From NCBI GenBank assembly GCA_964645715.1, contig CAZYAO010000018.1, forward strand, positions 1 through 64,000: a stretch of 64,000 bases of DNA, given 5' to 3'. Both the position numbers and the translations under genes were made by a program. Origin of the DNA: JAUMBM01 sp964645715 (lineage in GTDB: Bacteria; Bacteroidota; Bacteroidia; Chitinophagales; Saprospiraceae). Shown here piece by piece: positions 45,672 through 54,575 of this stretch; positions within the stretch are counted from its first letter, which is position 1; each line of letters begins with the position of its first letter. Below the pieces are notes generated by a model. The model saw only the letters and a list, made by a program, of their open reading frames with translations. It did not search any database and was not told where the DNA came from.

Positions 45672-46996
45672 TGCAGCGACTGTCTGTGCTGAGCCAAAAT
45701 ATGCAATCCATCATGCATACTCCTCTCGAACTCAAACCAGGCATGCTGCTGGCAGAGCGTTTTCGCATCCTGCAGACCATTGGTGAGGGCACTTATGGCG
45801 TTGTCTATTTGTGTACCGACGAGAAGGCTGGCGGACAGCGGCGGGCACTCAAGCTGCTGAAATTGTGGTCGGCACCGGAAAAGGTGCGGCAGGCGATGGT
45901 CGACCGCTTCCGGATGGAGTTTGAGACGGGGCGCATCGAGAGCCACCACCTGGTGCGCAGCCTTTACTACGATCAGCTGAAAGGTAACCCTTTCCTGGTG
46001 ATGGAGTACTGCGAGGGCGGCAACCTGCGCAGCAAGGTTGTCAACCGACTGCCTTACAGACAGGTGACCGAGCTGCTGCGACAACTGCTGCTGGGGCTGC
46101 GCGATTTGCACCGGGAGGGTAAGACACACAGGGATTTGAAGCCCGAGAATTGCCTCCTGTCAGGCAGCAGTGAACAACCAGTGGTCAAGCTGACTGATTT
46201 TGGCATCTCCGGCCATATCAATTCACTGATCACCATCCTGCGTCCCGACGGGAAGCCCGCAGAGGTGCTGGGGAGCTACACCTATATGCCGCCCGAACAA
46301 CTGCACCCGCTACAGCGAATGGAGACCCTGCTGCCTACCATAGATCTTTTCGCTTTTGGGGTCATCGGCTATGAGCTGTTTACCGGTCGCCTGCCCTTCG
46401 GCCCCTGGGAGCGCGAATCAGATATCGGGCCTTATCTCCAGCGGATGCGTGCAGGCAGGCTGTTTGCCAGCCTGGCTGCACAGCAGCCGGTTATCGATCG
46501 GCAGTGGGTTGATATCATTGAACGGTGCTTGTTGCCGGATCGCAACAGCCGCTTTCAGCAGGCAGAGGCGATTCTGCGTGTCCTTGGCTGCAATACCAAG
46601 GAAGTCACTGCCATGGACAGCTCAAAGGTCGGACTGCAAGTCATGTTTGGCGATGAGCATAAGCGCATCTATCCCCTGCCCCTGAGTAGCGGACAAAAAC
46701 CCCTGCTACTACGGCTGGGACGTGAAGATGACAGCCACGTCAATGATCTCATCCTGCGGGAGTCGGACTCGCGCTACATCTCGCGAGCCCACGCCACCCT
46801 GGAGTATCACGCCGAAATGCAACAGTGGTTTGTGCGCGACGGGCAGTGGATTCGACAGGGGCTCTATGCTCACTGGCGCTACTCGCAAAACGGAACCTTT
46901 ATCAACGGAATGCCGGTCGGCAGCAGCGGACAGCCGCTATGCCCCGGCGATATCATCACCATTGGCAATACGACGCTTAAAGTAATACAGCTATGA
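45671..46996 (+). CDS. Serine/threonine protein kinase with C-terminal FHA domain
   Basis: The 441-aa protein has a complete Hanks-type kinase: glycine loop GEGTYGVV (38-45), Lys61, HRDLKPEN with the catalytic Asp155, DFG at 176-178, PPEQ in place of APE, and the helix-F region DLFAFGVIGYELFTG. From about residue 345 comes a FHA domain (LRLGREDDSHVNDLILRE, SRYISRAHATLEY, SQNGTFINGMP) with the Arg, Ser-x-x-His and Asn-Gly-Thr residues for phosphothreonine binding. No transmembrane helix is seen, so it should be cytoplasmic. Start chosen at the TAATG overlap with the preceding gene; the next gene overlaps its stop (ATGA). It presumably phosphorylates components encoded in the same operon. Confidence 0.93.
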   Translation: MQRLSVLSQNMQSIMHTPLELKPGMLLAERFRILQTIGEGTYGVVYLCTDEKAGGQRRALKLLKLWSAPEKVRQAMVDRFRMEFETGRIESHHLVRSLYYDQLKGNPFLVMEYCEGGNLRSKVVNRLPYRQVTELLRQLLLGLRDLHREGKTHRDLKPENCLLSGSSEQPVVKLTDFGISGHINSLITILRPDGKPAEVLGSYTYMPPEQLHPLQRMETLLPTIDLFAFGVIGYELFTGRLPFGPWERESDIGPYLQRMRAGRLFASLAAQQPVIDRQWVDIIERCLLPDRNSRFQQAEAILRVLGCNTKEVTAMDSSKVGLQVMFGDEHKRIYPLPLSSGQKPLLLRLGREDDSHVNDLILRESDSRYISRAHATLEYHAEMQQWFVRDGQWIRQGLYAHWRYSQNGTFINGMPVGSSGQPLCPGDIITIGNTTLKVIQL

Positions 46997-48015
46997 GTAA
47001 AAAAGAAATTGTCCTCTTTAATGTGTCTTTTTTAGATCTGCTGTCGGGAGCGCTGGCTGCGGTTATCCTCCTTTTCATCCTGGTGCCCAAGACCGTTACC
47101 GACGAGTTGCCGCCCAGCCTGCAAGAGGCGCGCAGCAGTGCCCGGGAGCTCGACAGCCTGCTTCAGCGGGTCAGGGGAAGCATACCGGAAGAGGATTATC
47201 GCGCCATCATGGACCGATCCTCAGCCCTGCAGTCTTCACTCGGAAAAGCAGAGGCAGATTACAAACGACTGGCAGCACTCAATCAAGAACTGCAACAGCG
47301 GGTGGCAGCATTGGACAGCCTCAACAGCATACTGCAGGATTCTCTCAGGCAGCAAGCCGAAACTTTAGATAATCGCCGCCAGCGAATAGAAGATCTGGAA
47401 AAATATATTGAACAGTTGAAGGAAATCATCAGCGACCTGGAAGAACGCCTCAATACAACGGTGCAGCTGCCCAAGCTGGAGGACGACAAGGAGTACGTTG
47501 AGAAAACAAAAGAAGACACGTTGGTAAAAACAAAAATTATTGAGGAAGATCCAACCAAGGGCATCTTTGCTTTCGGCTTCAACCCCCCCATGGGTATCCG
47601 CATTGACTGGACCGAAAAAGAGGTGGCTGTACAGCTTATCCTCGAAAATGAGAATGGACAGTACGTCGATGCACTGGATCGCAACCGCAGTTGGGGGACG
47701 CAGGCTAAGCTGCCTGCTAAGATTGTCAGCACGCCCCACATGGTCATCCTGCAAAAAAATGAAATCGTACCCGGGGTCTACAAAGTCTATGCCAACATCA
47801 ACAAGAAAACATCTCCTCCTGCCACAGTGAGCGGTGTGATCACACTCAGTCCGCCCCAGCCGGAGGGAAGCCCTCCAAGGCCGCAGTTTATTTACATCAG
47901 CCCGCGGCAGGTCAATCCCTCACCGGAGCCTTATCGCAACCTGCCCAACTCGGGTACGCTGTTGGGGGTACTGACGCTGACGGAGACGAGTATGACATTT
48001 GAAGAAGTACGTTAA
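46993..48015 (+). CDS. ExbD/MotB-like membrane protein with coiled coil
   Basis: The 340-aa protein has a single N-terminal transmembrane segment preceded by an acidic residue (LFNVSFLDLLSGALAAVILLFIL, Asp15), a coiled coil of about 110 residues, and a globular C-terminal domain beginning near residue 175 (FGFNPPMGIRIDWTEKEVAVQLILENENGQ). Asp15 may correspond to the proton-carrying Asp of ExbD/MotB, since the next gene encodes the ExbB/MotA-like partner. There is no OmpA-like peptidoglycan domain, so the periplasmic target is another envelope component. ExbD/MotB identity is inferred from topology and neighbour, not strong sequence similarity. Its start overlaps the kinase stop. Confidence 0.72.
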   Translation: MSKKEIVLFNVSFLDLLSGALAAVILLFILVPKTVTDELPPSLQEARSSARELDSLLQRVRGSIPEEDYRAIMDRSSALQSSLGKAEADYKRLAALNQELQQRVAALDSLNSILQDSLRQQAETLDNRRQRIEDLEKYIEQLKEIISDLEERLNTTVQLPKLEDDKEYVEKTKEDTLVKTKIIEEDPTKGIFAFGFNPPMGIRIDWTEKEVAVQLILENENGQYVDALDRNRSWGTQAKLPAKIVSTPHMVILQKNEIVPGVYKVYANINKKTSPPATVSGVITLSPPQPEGSPPRPQFIYISPRQVNPSPEPYRNLPNSGTLLGVLTLTETSMTFEEVR

Positions 48016-48028
48016 AATTATCACAACC

Positions 48029-48781
48029 ATGAAAGATAAAACTATCAATCTGCTCATCAGTTTTTTCGCAGGAACCCTGCTGGTTCTGTTCTTCTGGCTT
48101 CTCAGCATGGCGGTAGAAGCGGGCTCCTTCGCTCACCGATTGCTGGTCATGCTGGGGGGGGATTTGCCGGCGGGCCTCATCCAGGGGCTTACTTACATCC
48201 TCTTCTGCTACGGAGCACTGGATATTATGCGCCTTCGCCGAGGCATCGATCGCGAGTCGCAGTCGCTCCGCATGCAGCTGCTGCCGGAGAAAGAGCAGTT
48301 GGTGCTCAGCTCTGAAGAAGTAGCCAACATCAAGCTCCGAATGATTGACATTCAGGCACGGGAGCATTTCATCATGGTCGACCTGATCAAGCAGGCCTGC
48401 ACCAAATTTCGGGCCAACAAGTCGGTTTCTGAAACACTGGATCTGCTCACTGTGCAATCTGCTGTCTATCTGCGGGAAAGTGCTAGCGAGCAGTCTATGA
48501 TTCGCTACGTCATCAGCGCCATCCCTTCTGTAGGTTTTATTGGTACAGTTATCGGCATTGCAGCCTCTTTGGGGGCTGCCAACGATGCTATTACCTCTGC
48601 AGGCATCAGCAAGATTACCGCTCTGCTCAATATCGCTTTTGATACCACGCTCGTAGCCTTGGTGCTTAGCATCTTCCTGCTGCTGCTGTTTCACCGCCTC
48701 GAGGAGAAAGTAGAGAAAACCCATGCGGCCATTGAGAGCTATATTCTCGAAAACCTCATCAACCGCATCTACGTCCGCTGA
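48029..48781 (+). CDS. MotA/TolQ/ExbB family proton channel
   Basis: From ATG at 48029 the product is 250 aa with four hydrophobic segments: near residues 10-35, 45-65, about 175-200 and 205-230. AIPSVGFIGTVIGIAASLG matches the GLLGTVxGM hallmark of ExbB/TolQ, followed by ITALLNIAFDTTLVALVLSIFLLLLFHRLEE. These proteins form pentameric proton channels that drive a rotating ExbD/MotB dimer; the dimer partner is encoded just upstream, in the order opposite to exbBD. The gap from the previous stop is 13 bp, and the next gene overlaps its stop (TGATG). A TTG at 47999 would add 10 unlikely residues. Confidence 0.87.
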   Translation: MKDKTINLLISFFAGTLLVLFFWLLSMAVEAGSFAHRLLVMLGGDLPAGLIQGLTYILFCYGALDIMRLRRGIDRESQSLRMQLLPEKEQLVLSSEEVANIKLRMIDIQAREHFIMVDLIKQACTKFRANKSVSETLDLLTVQSAVYLRESASEQSMIRYVISAIPSVGFIGTVIGIAASLGAANDAITSAGISKITALLNIAFDTTLVALVLSIFLLLLFHRLEEKVEKTHAAIESYILENLINRIYVR

Positions 48782-50313
48782 TGAAAGCCGTCGACAGCAC
48801 AATCCGGTTTCAGGTAGCTGCCCGTATAGATATGGGCAGGCTTCGCGAGCGGCAGGAAGACCATTTCGGGCTGTGTGTGGATGTGAAGGCAGCCAACTGG
48901 TCGTTTACTGCCGACACTAGTCTGCTGCTGCCTGAGCTGGGCTCGCTGCTGGTCGTTGCTGACGGTATGGGGGGCCAAAATGCGGGACAGGAGGCCTCCC
49001 GGACGGCGGTAGCCGCCGTTCGTACTTTTTTTCAGCCTTGCTCCGCCTGGTCGGTACCGCCAGCCGCTCCAGGGGAGTTGCTGAAAAAGGCAGCCGTCTT
49101 TGCGCATCAGGAGGTCGTGAAGGCGGCTACTGCCGACAGCCATCTGCAGGGCATGGGAACCACGCTGGTGATGCTGTGGTGGCTGGCCGACCGTGCATAT
49201 ATCTGCTGGGTGGGCGACAGTCGTTGCTACCTGTTTCGCGATGGCCGGCTTAGCTGTCTGAGTAAGGATCATTCGTATGTGCAGCACCTGATTGACAGCG
49301 GAGCGCTCAGTCCGGAGGAGGCTGAGCACTTTCCGCACCGCAACGTCATCATGCAGAGCCTGGGGCAGGCAGAGCCGCCCCGGCCCGATCTGCGGGAGCT
49401 GCAGTTACAGCCTGCCGACCTGCTGCTGCTGTGCTCCGACGGACTCAACGGAATGCTTTCGGATGCACAGATAGCCAGCCTGGCAGGCGCGGGGGACAGT
49501 CCTGCGCGCCTGGCTGGCAATCTGGTAGAAGCTGCGAATGCTGCCGGAGGCCAGGACAACATCACGGTCGTTCTTGCTGCCTGGCTACCACCCGCAGCGG
49601 AGGGTCTGCCGCATCAGACAGCCGAGCCTGTGTCGGACCCGGCTGTCTGGCCGTCATCGGCTGCGGAGCCTTCATCAGGCTCGGCTATTCGGCTGTCGCC
49701 AGCTAAACAGCCGGATTCAGCAGACCTGGCTGCCTGGTCAACCGAAGCGAAGCTCTCATCAGACCCGGCCGCAGGGCTGCCACTGGCAACTCGCGAGGGG
49801 GGATTGTCGCCAAACCGGCGGGAACCTTGGCAAGGCCGGCTGCCCGGTCGGGACAGCCGGCCGGCCGCAGGCCGTCAGCTGCCGGTGCTGCTGCTGCTCG
49901 GCTTGTCACTGCTGGTCATTGGTATCGTACTCTCGGCCATTCTCTTTTTTAGCTGGCAGCAGGAGGGTGGGCTGCAGACAGCGCAGGAGAGCAGGCAGGC
50001 TGCGTCAGTCAGTCCGGATACCCTTGCAGACAGCGCGCCGGCCAGTTCCGGACTCACCTACGTGCTGCAGGTCAATGCCTATGAAGAATTGTCCAACGCA
50101 CAGTCAGCTCGTGCTGAGTTGCAGGACTATGCAGGCCTGAGCAATGAGCGACTAATCATCTACACCGACAGCAGTCAGTCAGCACCACGTTACTACAAAC
50201 TGCTGATTGTGGGCTTCGGTCGTCGGGAAGAGGCCGATTCTTTCCGGCTGGTCAGCAAGAAACTCCAACATGCATTGGTCGTACCGGCATCACATTTTTC
50301 TTTTTCACAGTAA
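48781..50313 (+). CDS. Membrane-anchored PP2C phosphatase with SPOR-like C-terminus
   Basis: The 510-aa protein starts with a PP2C domain (about residues 5-265). Metal-binding motifs are RQEDHFG (Asp27), VADGMGGQNAG (Asp61), LLLCSDGLNGML and GGQDNITVV; the middle GMGTTLVMLWWLADRAYICWVGDSRCY is typical. A low-complexity Pro/Ser/Ala linker follows, then one transmembrane helix (LPVLLLLGLSLLVIGIVLSAILFF) and a C-terminal domain like SPOR (YVLQVNAYEELSNAQSARAELQDYAG...YYKLLIVGF). SPOR domains bind denuded peptidoglycan, so the phosphatase may sense the cell wall across the membrane. It should reverse the two kinases' phosphorylation. Confidence 0.9.
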   Translation: MKAVDSTIRFQVAARIDMGRLRERQEDHFGLCVDVKAANWSFTADTSLLLPELGSLLVVADGMGGQNAGQEASRTAVAAVRTFFQPCSAWSVPPAAPGELLKKAAVFAHQEVVKAATADSHLQGMGTTLVMLWWLADRAYICWVGDSRCYLFRDGRLSCLSKDHSYVQHLIDSGALSPEEAEHFPHRNVIMQSLGQAEPPRPDLRELQLQPADLLLLCSDGLNGMLSDAQIASLAGAGDSPARLAGNLVEAANAAGGQDNITVVLAAWLPPAAEGLPHQTAEPVSDPAVWPSSAAEPSSGSAIRLSPAKQPDSADLAAWSTEAKLSSDPAAGLPLATREGGLSPNRREPWQGRLPGRDSRPAAGRQLPVLLLLGLSLLVIGIVLSAILFFSWQQEGGLQTAQESRQAASVSPDTLADSAPASSGLTYVLQVNAYEELSNAQSARAELQDYAGLSNERLIIYTDSSQSAPRYYKLLIVGFGRREEADSFRLVSKKLQHALVVPASHFSFSQ

Positions 50314-50324
50314 GCGCTATCGCT

Positions 50325-52493
50325 ATGGAATACAAACAGGGAGATTTGGTTTATAATCGCTACCGGTTGCAACAGCCGCTGGGCGACGGGGGCTTCTCGA
50401 AAGTGTGGAAAGCAGTCGATGAGGAGGCGGTGACGATGGTGGCCATCAAATTGTTTCTGGTACGCGATGCGGAGGGAGTAGAACTCTGCCGGTCTGAGTA
50501 TCAGCAGACTTTCGATCTTCGCCACGCTCACATCCTGAAGCCCACTTTTTTTGGCGTCGATCGCGGTATCACTCCCTTCCTGCTGATGCCTTTTTGCAGC
50601 CGGGGCAGCCTCGAGGGCAAACGGCTGCCGGAAAGGGAAATTGCCAGCCTGCTGGCACAGGTTGGCGGGGCGCTTGCCTATCTCCACGGGCTACCCAGCC
50701 CGGTCGTCCATTATGACCTCCGCCCCGACAATGTGCTTGTCAATGATGCCGGCGAGTATATGTTGAGTGATTTTGGGATCAGCCGCAAGCTCGAACTGCG
50801 CCTGACCAATCCGTTGCACGGTGGCGGCAATAACTACAGCCGCGGGCTAACGCCCATGCCCTACCGCGCTCCGGAGCTCTGTACCACCGAAACAGGCAAC
50901 CAGGTAGCCAATACGCGCACAGATATTTGGGCGCTGGGGGCTACTGCTTACTACCTCGCTACAGGGCTGCCGCCTTTCCGCGAGCAGGGTGGCTACGCCC
51001 AAAATCTGTATACGGGCGCAGAGGATCCGCTGCAGATGCTGCCGCGCCACTGGCCGTCTTCTTTGTCGCCTTCCCTGCTCAACCTCCTAACCGCCTGCCT
51101 GGCCAAAGCACCCTGGGATAGACCCGGTGCTCAGCAACTGGTCGATGAGGCCAACCACTATCTGCTAACCACTGCGTGGAAGCTGAAGGAGGTAAAAGCG
51201 CCTTTGCCCCCGCCTGTAAGCCCCGCACCCTCAAACAACCCTTCTTCGCATGCGCAACCGGCGGCAGAAAACATTTCTTCTCCCCAAGGGAAGTGGCCAA
51301 ATGCCGGGGCAGCACATAACAGCGGCCGGGGAGAAAAATATACAGCTCCTGTATGGCAACGGGCACAAAATGCCGGTGCTACACCTGTCAGCAGGGGTGC
51401 AGCGACCTCTGACGGACAGCAGACAGTCATATTGATAGCCGCCTTGGTCGCGCTGGTATTACTGTTGTCCATAGGGACTGCTGCCTGGCGTTTTATGAGC
51501 TATCGCGACCTGCTGCAGACCGGCGAGCAGGCCTGGTCACAGGGCGACTGGCCGGCAGCGGAGGCAGCCTACGCTCAGGCGATGGGCTACCGCCTTTTTA
51601 AAACCGATCGATTGGAGGCTCTCCTGCACAATGCCCGCAGAGAGCGGCGGCTGGCCGAGTACGAAACCGTCGGCCGCCCCGCCGAAGGCCTGCTGGCTGT
51701 CCGGGATACAACGGCCGACGGGCAACTGCGCTGGGGATATGCAGATACCAGCGGCAGCATCCTCCAGATTGCGCTGCTCTACGATGAGGCTGGGACTTTT
51801 GAAGGAGGGAAAGCCCGCGTGCGCAGAGGGGAGGACCATTTTTACATCGATCGCCAGGGCAGGCGGGTGATCGTCACGGGAGGTAATTCCGGGACTGATC
51901 GTGGTGAGCCAGCAGAAGAGGATAGCAACGCCAGTTCACCAGAAAAACAGCCAATCGATGACAACCAGCCAGCTGGGGGGAATGCCTCCACTACACCAGC
52001 AGCAAAACCTCCGAAAGTCACAAATCCGGCACCCCCAGCACCTAAATCATCGGCGCGAAAGCCTGAGCCCCCTAAAGAACTCAGGGAAAGAGGCGCCCTG
52101 CGCATGCCACGGGCCAGCAGCTGCCAGCGTTCTGCCACCACTACCGCCATACTGCAGTTGCGACCTTCTGCGGAAATGGAACTAAAGACCATCACGCTCT
52201 GGGCTACAGCCTGCGGGAGCTTACGCATCGCTCTTGATGGCAGGCAGTTGGATAGGACTGTGTCAGAAGGAGAAAATACCATCAGCCTGAATGAGTTGGA
52301 TGTACGCCTACAGTCCGGCAAAAATTATTCGCTCTCTCTGAGTATGCAGCCTGGCGGACGCTGCCCGGCGGCTACGAATGCACCGCAGCTCGAGAGTGAA
52401 CGCGGCTGCGGAGCTCCGCTCAGCGGATCGTCCCAACTGGAAATCATTGCCAACACAAACCAAGTAGTTTATGAAATCCGCTATCGCTACTAA
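50325..52493 (+). CDS. Membrane serine/threonine kinase with altered catalytic loop
   Basis: The 722-aa protein has a kinase domain at 1-285: glycine loop GDGGFSKV (20-27), Lys42, DFG at 149-151. The catalytic loop reads HYDLRPDN (129-136), with Tyr for the usual Arg of HRD and Arg for the Lys of DLKPEN; the catalytic Asp131 remains. A Pro/Ala-rich linker, one transmembrane helix (VILIAALVALVLLLSIGTAAW) and an extracytoplasmic part follow. That part includes a WG-repeat-like element (LLAVRDTTADGQLRWGYADTSG), a second low-complexity linker and a C-terminal domain with paired Cys. It could act as a signal-sensing kinase across the inner membrane. The following gene starts inside its last 23 bp. 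Confidence 0.88.
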   Translation: MEYKQGDLVYNRYRLQQPLGDGGFSKVWKAVDEEAVTMVAIKLFLVRDAEGVELCRSEYQQTFDLRHAHILKPTFFGVDRGITPFLLMPFCSRGSLEGKRLPEREIASLLAQVGGALAYLHGLPSPVVHYDLRPDNVLVNDAGEYMLSDFGISRKLELRLTNPLHGGGNNYSRGLTPMPYRAPELCTTETGNQVANTRTDIWALGATAYYLATGLPPFREQGGYAQNLYTGAEDPLQMLPRHWPSSLSPSLLNLLTACLAKAPWDRPGAQQLVDEANHYLLTTAWKLKEVKAPLPPPVSPAPSNNPSSHAQPAAENISSPQGKWPNAGAAHNSGRGEKYTAPVWQRAQNAGATPVSRGAATSDGQQTVILIAALVALVLLLSIGTAAWRFMSYRDLLQTGEQAWSQGDWPAAEAAYAQAMGYRLFKTDRLEALLHNARRERRLAEYETVGRPAEGLLAVRDTTADGQLRWGYADTSGSILQIALLYDEAGTFEGGKARVRRGEDHFYIDRQGRRVIVTGGNSGTDRGEPAEEDSNASSPEKQPIDDNQPAGGNASTTPAAKPPKVTNPAPPAPKSSARKPEPPKELRERGALRMPRASSCQRSATTTAILQLRPSAEMELKTITLWATACGSLRIALDGRQLDRTVSEGENTISLNELDVRLQSGKNYSLSLSMQPGGRCPAATNAPQLESERGCGAPLSGSSQLEIIANTNQVVYEIRYRY

Positions 52494-54537
52494 AGTCATG
52501 TGCTTCCTCTGGGCGCTCTTGTCAGTGCTGTGGCCGGCCGGGCAGATTCTCGGCCAGTCGAACGACTGTACGCTGCAGTGCCCGGCCGCCACGACCCTTT
52601 TTGTCGACGATCTGTGCGAATTTCGGCTGGACAGTGCCGCTACCGCCAGCTTTACACCTGTCAGCGATGATTGCGCCGTCGACATCAGCTTCGCTCCACT
52701 ACTGCGCAACACAGCAGGGGACACCCTTTACAATCCGGGTTTTGCCCCCTTGCCTTCCCTGCAGGGGTTGAGTCTGTCGCTTGGCCAGTCGACTCTTAGC
52801 TGGTACGTTCGTGATTCAGTGGGTATCAGGGATAGCTGTCAGCTGCTGCTGACAGTGCGCGACACCACGCCGCCCCGGCTCAATTGCCCGCTGCGTGTAC
52901 AACTGACACCGCCTGCCAACTCGGGCTGCAGCTATCCGGTGGCAGGCACAGAGATAAATCCGCTGAGCTGGACCGACAATTGTCCGGTAGCCGGCATCAG
53001 CTTTGCCCCGCTGCTGCGCAACATGGCAGGGGATACCCTCTACAATCCGGGTTTTGCAGCCACACCCTCTTTGCAGGGCTTACTTCTGAATCGTGGTCAG
53101 TCAATACTCAATTGGGTTGTACGTGATGCTGCCGGCAACAGCAGCAGTTGCGAGATGTCGGTAGAAGTGCGTGCTGCCTATGAAGGGCAGCTGCAGCCTT
53201 GGATCGACGGGCAGCCGGTGGATCGTGATACTACCTGTCAGCAGAACGAATACCGCCTGTCCTACCAGCCTGCCAATTTGGCCATCGTCAGTCGCCGTTG
53301 GTCGCGCAATGGCTCGCTGCTGTCTTCAGATGGCTCATTCCTGCTGGAGAGCCCTGCGGCGGCAGGCACATACCGCTACGAACTGCTCATCACCGACAAT
53401 GCCGGTTGTACGTATCCGCTCGATTACAACGTATTGGTACACCCCCTGCCGATGCCGGCCATCGAAGGACAATCGCTGCTCTGTGCTGGTAGCCGGGTGC
53501 AACTGCAGGCAGAAGACAGTTATGTTGCTTATCAGTGGACAATCGACGGAGCCCCGGCCGGCAATGAAGCGCTTTACGTCAGCGAGCCCATAGGTGTGCC
53601 GGGCAGCTTTCGCTATCGGTTGACAGTTACGGACAGCATTGGATGCACGGGTACTGACTCGCTGACGGTTCAGCTGATCAGCAACCCGCAGCCAATGATT
53701 GAGGGAGTATTCAGCATTTGCGCCAATCAGCAGGAACTGGTATTCGTTGCGGAAGGGGGTATTCCGGCAGGCAGTGGCCGCAGCTTTACCTGGCAGATTC
53801 CGGGCGATTGGGCAACAGTGCTCTACCGGCGGTCCGACAGCCTGGCGATACGAGTGGTCAATCCGCTGCCAGCAGGCCCTCATCGGCTGCTCGTACGGGA
53901 GGAGCTTGTAAGTAGCCAGCTCAGCTGCGCGGGTAGCGATACACTCAGCTTGGCAGTTATCGGTGGGCAGACAGCACCGGACGTATCGGCCATTGGCTAC
54001 CTGCCGGCCGGCAATGTGCTGGTCTGTGCCGATGCCGGCTACTGCTATCAGTGGGGTTTTACCGACCGCCAGACAGGCAACGAGAGCCTGCTGGCGGGTG
54101 AAAATTATCAAACCTATGTGGCTCAGAGTAACTGGAACCCCGCAGGTCGGCAGTATTGGGTAGATACCTGGGCGGCAGCAGATCCCTGTGGCACTCCCCC
54201 AGCCTGCCGCACCCGCTCTTACTACGATCGCGAGCTACCCACCGCTGCTGCGGAAGTAGCAGGCGAGGTGCCGCCTTCTGTGCATATTTTTCCCAACCCC
54301 AACAAAGGCAGCTTCCTGCTGTCGGTTGCACAATGGCCACACCGGCAGGCCACGCTGCTGATTGTTGACGCTGCCGGCCGTCGGCACTGGCAGTCGTCAG
54401 TACAGGTGGCCGATTACCCGGCTTGGGAGTGGCAGCTTACTGGGGCTGCTAACCAGCTGCCGCCGGGCTTGTACTGGTTGTGTCTGGTGCATGAAAACGC
54501 AGTGCTGGCCGCCGCCACTTTTGTCGTTCAGCAGTAA
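52471..54537 (+). CDS. T9SS-secreted Ig/HYR-repeat surface protein
   Basis: The 688-aa product has a signal peptide (CFLWALLSVLWPAGQILGQ) and two HYR-like repeats with near-identical stretches (FAPLLRNTAGDTLYNPGFA and FAPLLRNMAGDTLYNPGFA). Ig-like modules follow (LLCAGSRVQLQAEDSYVAYQWTIDG), ending in a T9SS type A sorting domain (VHIFPNPNKGSFLLSVAQ, then GLYWLCLVHENA). It should pass the outer membrane through the type IX machine and be attached to the surface. It is the only T9SS-tagged protein in the operon, so it may be the outermost part or the product of the system. The start overlaps the kinase gene by 23 bp. Confidence 0.85.
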   Translation: MKSAIATKVMCFLWALLSVLWPAGQILGQSNDCTLQCPAATTLFVDDLCEFRLDSAATASFTPVSDDCAVDISFAPLLRNTAGDTLYNPGFAPLPSLQGLSLSLGQSTLSWYVRDSVGIRDSCQLLLTVRDTTPPRLNCPLRVQLTPPANSGCSYPVAGTEINPLSWTDNCPVAGISFAPLLRNMAGDTLYNPGFAATPSLQGLLLNRGQSILNWVVRDAAGNSSSCEMSVEVRAAYEGQLQPWIDGQPVDRDTTCQQNEYRLSYQPANLAIVSRRWSRNGSLLSSDGSFLLESPAAAGTYRYELLITDNAGCTYPLDYNVLVHPLPMPAIEGQSLLCAGSRVQLQAEDSYVAYQWTIDGAPAGNEALYVSEPIGVPGSFRYRLTVTDSIGCTGTDSLTVQLISNPQPMIEGVFSICANQQELVFVAEGGIPAGSGRSFTWQIPGDWATVLYRRSDSLAIRVVNPLPAGPHRLLVREELVSSQLSCAGSDTLSLAVIGGQTAPDVSAIGYLPAGNVLVCADAGYCYQWGFTDRQTGNESLLAGENYQTYVAQSNWNPAGRQYWVDTWAAADPCGTPPACRTRSYYDRELPTAAAEVAGEVPPSVHIFPNPNKGSFLLSVAQWPHRQATLLIVDAAGRRHWQSSVQVADYPAWEWQLTGAANQLPPGLYWLCLVHENAVLAAATFVVQQ

Positions 54538-54575
54538 AAAAGGCTGGCGATCGCGCCGGCACAACGCATAGCGCT

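Noticed and set aside
46993..48781. Zorya anti-phage system
   Set aside because: An ExbB/MotA-like channel and partner occur, but the partner lacks the OmpA-like domain and no ZorC, ZorD or ZorE-like gene is present.
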